Positions 29,892-31,039 of a DNA stretch of 31,039 nucleotides are shown here, one piece after another. Within the stretch, counting starts at the first letter, position 1. Each line of letters begins with the position of its first letter. The notes under the pieces were generated by a model that worked only from the letters and a program-made list of their open reading frames with translations, was not told where the DNA came from and did not search any database. Source of the stretch: a virus; the IMG/VR virus record IMGVR_UViG_3300046171_000034, positions 1 to 31,039 of that record; one strand, written 5' to 3'. A program made the translations under genes and the position numbers.

Positions 29892-31039
29892 GTTCTTTTG
29901 CCTTTTCTGCTAGTGCATCAAGGTTGACGCCTTCACGTGTATACCAAGGTGCATTTCCGCTTTCAGTTACCTTGAACTTGGTTGGTACAACTTTGTTCTT
30001 TGGCTTCTTGATGTCCTCTAGGAACTTCTGGAAGTCAGGAACGGTAAACTTGAACTCACCATGACCAGGTACTTCATATGTAAACATTGGCACGCCATTT
30101 TCAACACCGTAGCGTGCACCATAGGCATATGCACCATATTCACCTTCTTTGGCTGTTACACCTTCGAGCGGGTTTGGATCGCCTTTTGCACGTTTTAGGA
30201 TTGCGTCAATTGTACCGTGAGATGCCTCTTGCTGAGACGATGCTACCCAGGTTTCCCAGTGGTATCGTCCCACAGATGCTGAATCTGGGCGACCTACGTC
30301 GCTATAGATTTGCGATAGGCGGTTCTGTAGTGACTTCTCCATTGCTTCGTAGACAAGAAGCCCACGTGCACCATATGTCAGGCTAGACAGGGCAGATCCT
30401 GTGACAGGTTTGCCATCTGATTTGTATCCGTCATACAAGTTAATACCTGAGAAACGCCCGTCGTTCCACATTTGACGCATCTGTACGCGGTCTAGAACCA
30501 TAACGTCGTCATAGCCAGCAACTAGAAGTGTGAAAGACACAACCTTGTTGTCGATACCGACGCCCTCACCCATACGTAAGAACTCACGACGGACTTCTTT
30601 ACCTGTGGTGTTAGGATCTGACATCATGTCATGGATTACCTGAAGGCGGGAACGTCCATCGCCCTTACCAGCGTCCTGAGACATCTTCATTAAGAAGGTA
30701 TTACCAAACGCATTTAGGTTGTGAGTGGCACCCGCACCTGGTTGGCCTGAGCCTTTTGGCGCAGCTGACTTAGCCCACTTCTCGTAGTCTTTGATGTTGT
30801 CAGTAAGTGACCCACGGTTAGACTTACCAGCCGCCATGCGGATCCATTCTTCGATACCGTTGAAGGAGTCCATAAAGAGACCTTCTTGAGTGTACGGGCT
30901 TACGCCGCGCGATAGGAATGACCACAAGAACAAACGCCCTGTGTCTTCAATACCGATTTCACCATTTGTGTATGCTTGACGAAACTCAGCTGCATTACGG
31001 AAACCGTGATCGGCATCTGCAATTTGCCCTGGTGTCAAT
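29818..31039 (-). CDS. Large virion-associated or multi-domain protein, partial at window edge
   Basis: About 406 codons open to the right edge with no true start, so the gene extends beyond the window. The first visible residues (TPGQIADADHGFRNAAEFRQ) belong to the interior of the protein. It is mainly helical, with aromatic segments (LFLWSFLSRGVSPYTQEGLF) and a region SFTLLVAGYDDVMVLDRVQM that recalls large uncharacterised proteins of marine podoviruses. No enzyme motif seen in this part. Position upstream of the terminase genes is unusual for a T7 internal virion protein. Either an ejected internal protein or a polyvalent-type protein is possible. Confidence 0.6.
   Translation of the reverse strand, partial: LTPGQIADADHGFRNAAEFRQAYTNGEIGIEDTGRLFLWSFLSRGVSPYTQEGLFMDSFNGIEEWIRMAAGKSNRGSLTDNIKDYEKWAKSAAPKGSGQPGAGATHNLNAFGNTFLMKMSQDAGKGDGRSRLQVIHDMMSDPNTTGKEVRREFLRMGEGVGIDNKVVSFTLLVAGYDDVMVLDRVQMRQMWNDGRFSGINLYDGYKSDGKPVTGSALSSLTYGARGLLVYEAMEKSLQNRLSQIYSDVGRPDSASVGRYHWETWVASSQQEASHGTIDAILKRAKGDPNPLEGVTAKEGEYGAYAYGARYGVENGVPMFTYEVPGHGEFKFTVPDFQKFLEDIKKPKNKVVPTKFKVTESGNAPWYTREGVNLDALAEKAKEHGKQIRTANAELQQGPTVPDGRTL

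Noticed and set aside
1-31039. CRISPR arrays, insertion sequences or transposases.
   Set aside because: No regularly spaced repeats with unique spacers and no transposase-like frame or terminal inverted repeats were seen.

Overview
This window is most of the genome of a podovirus-like bacteriophage, probably temperate and probably marine. All convincing genes lie on the minus strand, so the region reads from high to low coordinates. It is a mosaic. The replication and transcription half is T7-like: single-subunit RNA polymerase, SSB, endonuclease I, primase-helicase, family A DNA polymerase, 5'-3' exonuclease. The virion half looks like phage SU10-type podoviruses: a long portal, a scaffold, an SU10-type major capsid protein and an SU10-type adaptor. 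A tyrosine integrase, together with the 3' half of a CAU-anticodon tRNA gene kept as a probable attP, suggests lysogeny. The cobalamin-dependent ribonucleotide reductase, MazG-like protein and gene content fit phages of marine alphaproteobacteria. That host guess is inference.

Layout in transcription order (right to left). 31039-28679: C-terminal part of a large protein of unknown role, broken by indels, with an HEISH zinc-peptidase motif. 28659-26392: packaging genes (small ORF, terminase small and large subunits). 26395-21790: portal, small ORF, scaffold and capsid, followed by a strong terminator. 21648-20294: three small ORFs and the adaptor. 20280-16285: giant tail fibre with an S74 chaperone. 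16282-14108: small membrane proteins and lysis genes (holin candidate, unimolecular-spanin candidate, T7-lysozyme-type amidase). 13960-12567: attP, small ORFs and integrase. 12470-10012: RNA polymerase. 9997-1118: DNA metabolism, ending with ribonucleotide reductase. 1117-1: about 1.1 kb with little or no coding but unusually rich in inverted repeats.

The main discovery is a 241-nt group I intron (22250 to 22010 on the minus strand) inside the major capsid gene. P1 with its U.G splice-site wobble, P10, the P7 pairing and the terminal G can all be read off the sequence. Removing it restores an open 294-codon capsid frame. Its core motifs resemble bacterial tRNA-type (IC3-like) introns, and it carries no homing endonuclease.

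Other notable points: four exact copies of a 17-bp T3/T7-promoter-like motif upstream of early and replication gene blocks; a branched RNA-like inverted-repeat element at 661-763; several genes too short for routine gene calling (28, 28, 43 and 52 codons). There are also clusters of single-base indels in the terminase, the large protein and the N-terminus of ribonucleotide reductase. These look more like sequence errors than biology. A single frame break in RNA polymerase deserves verification.
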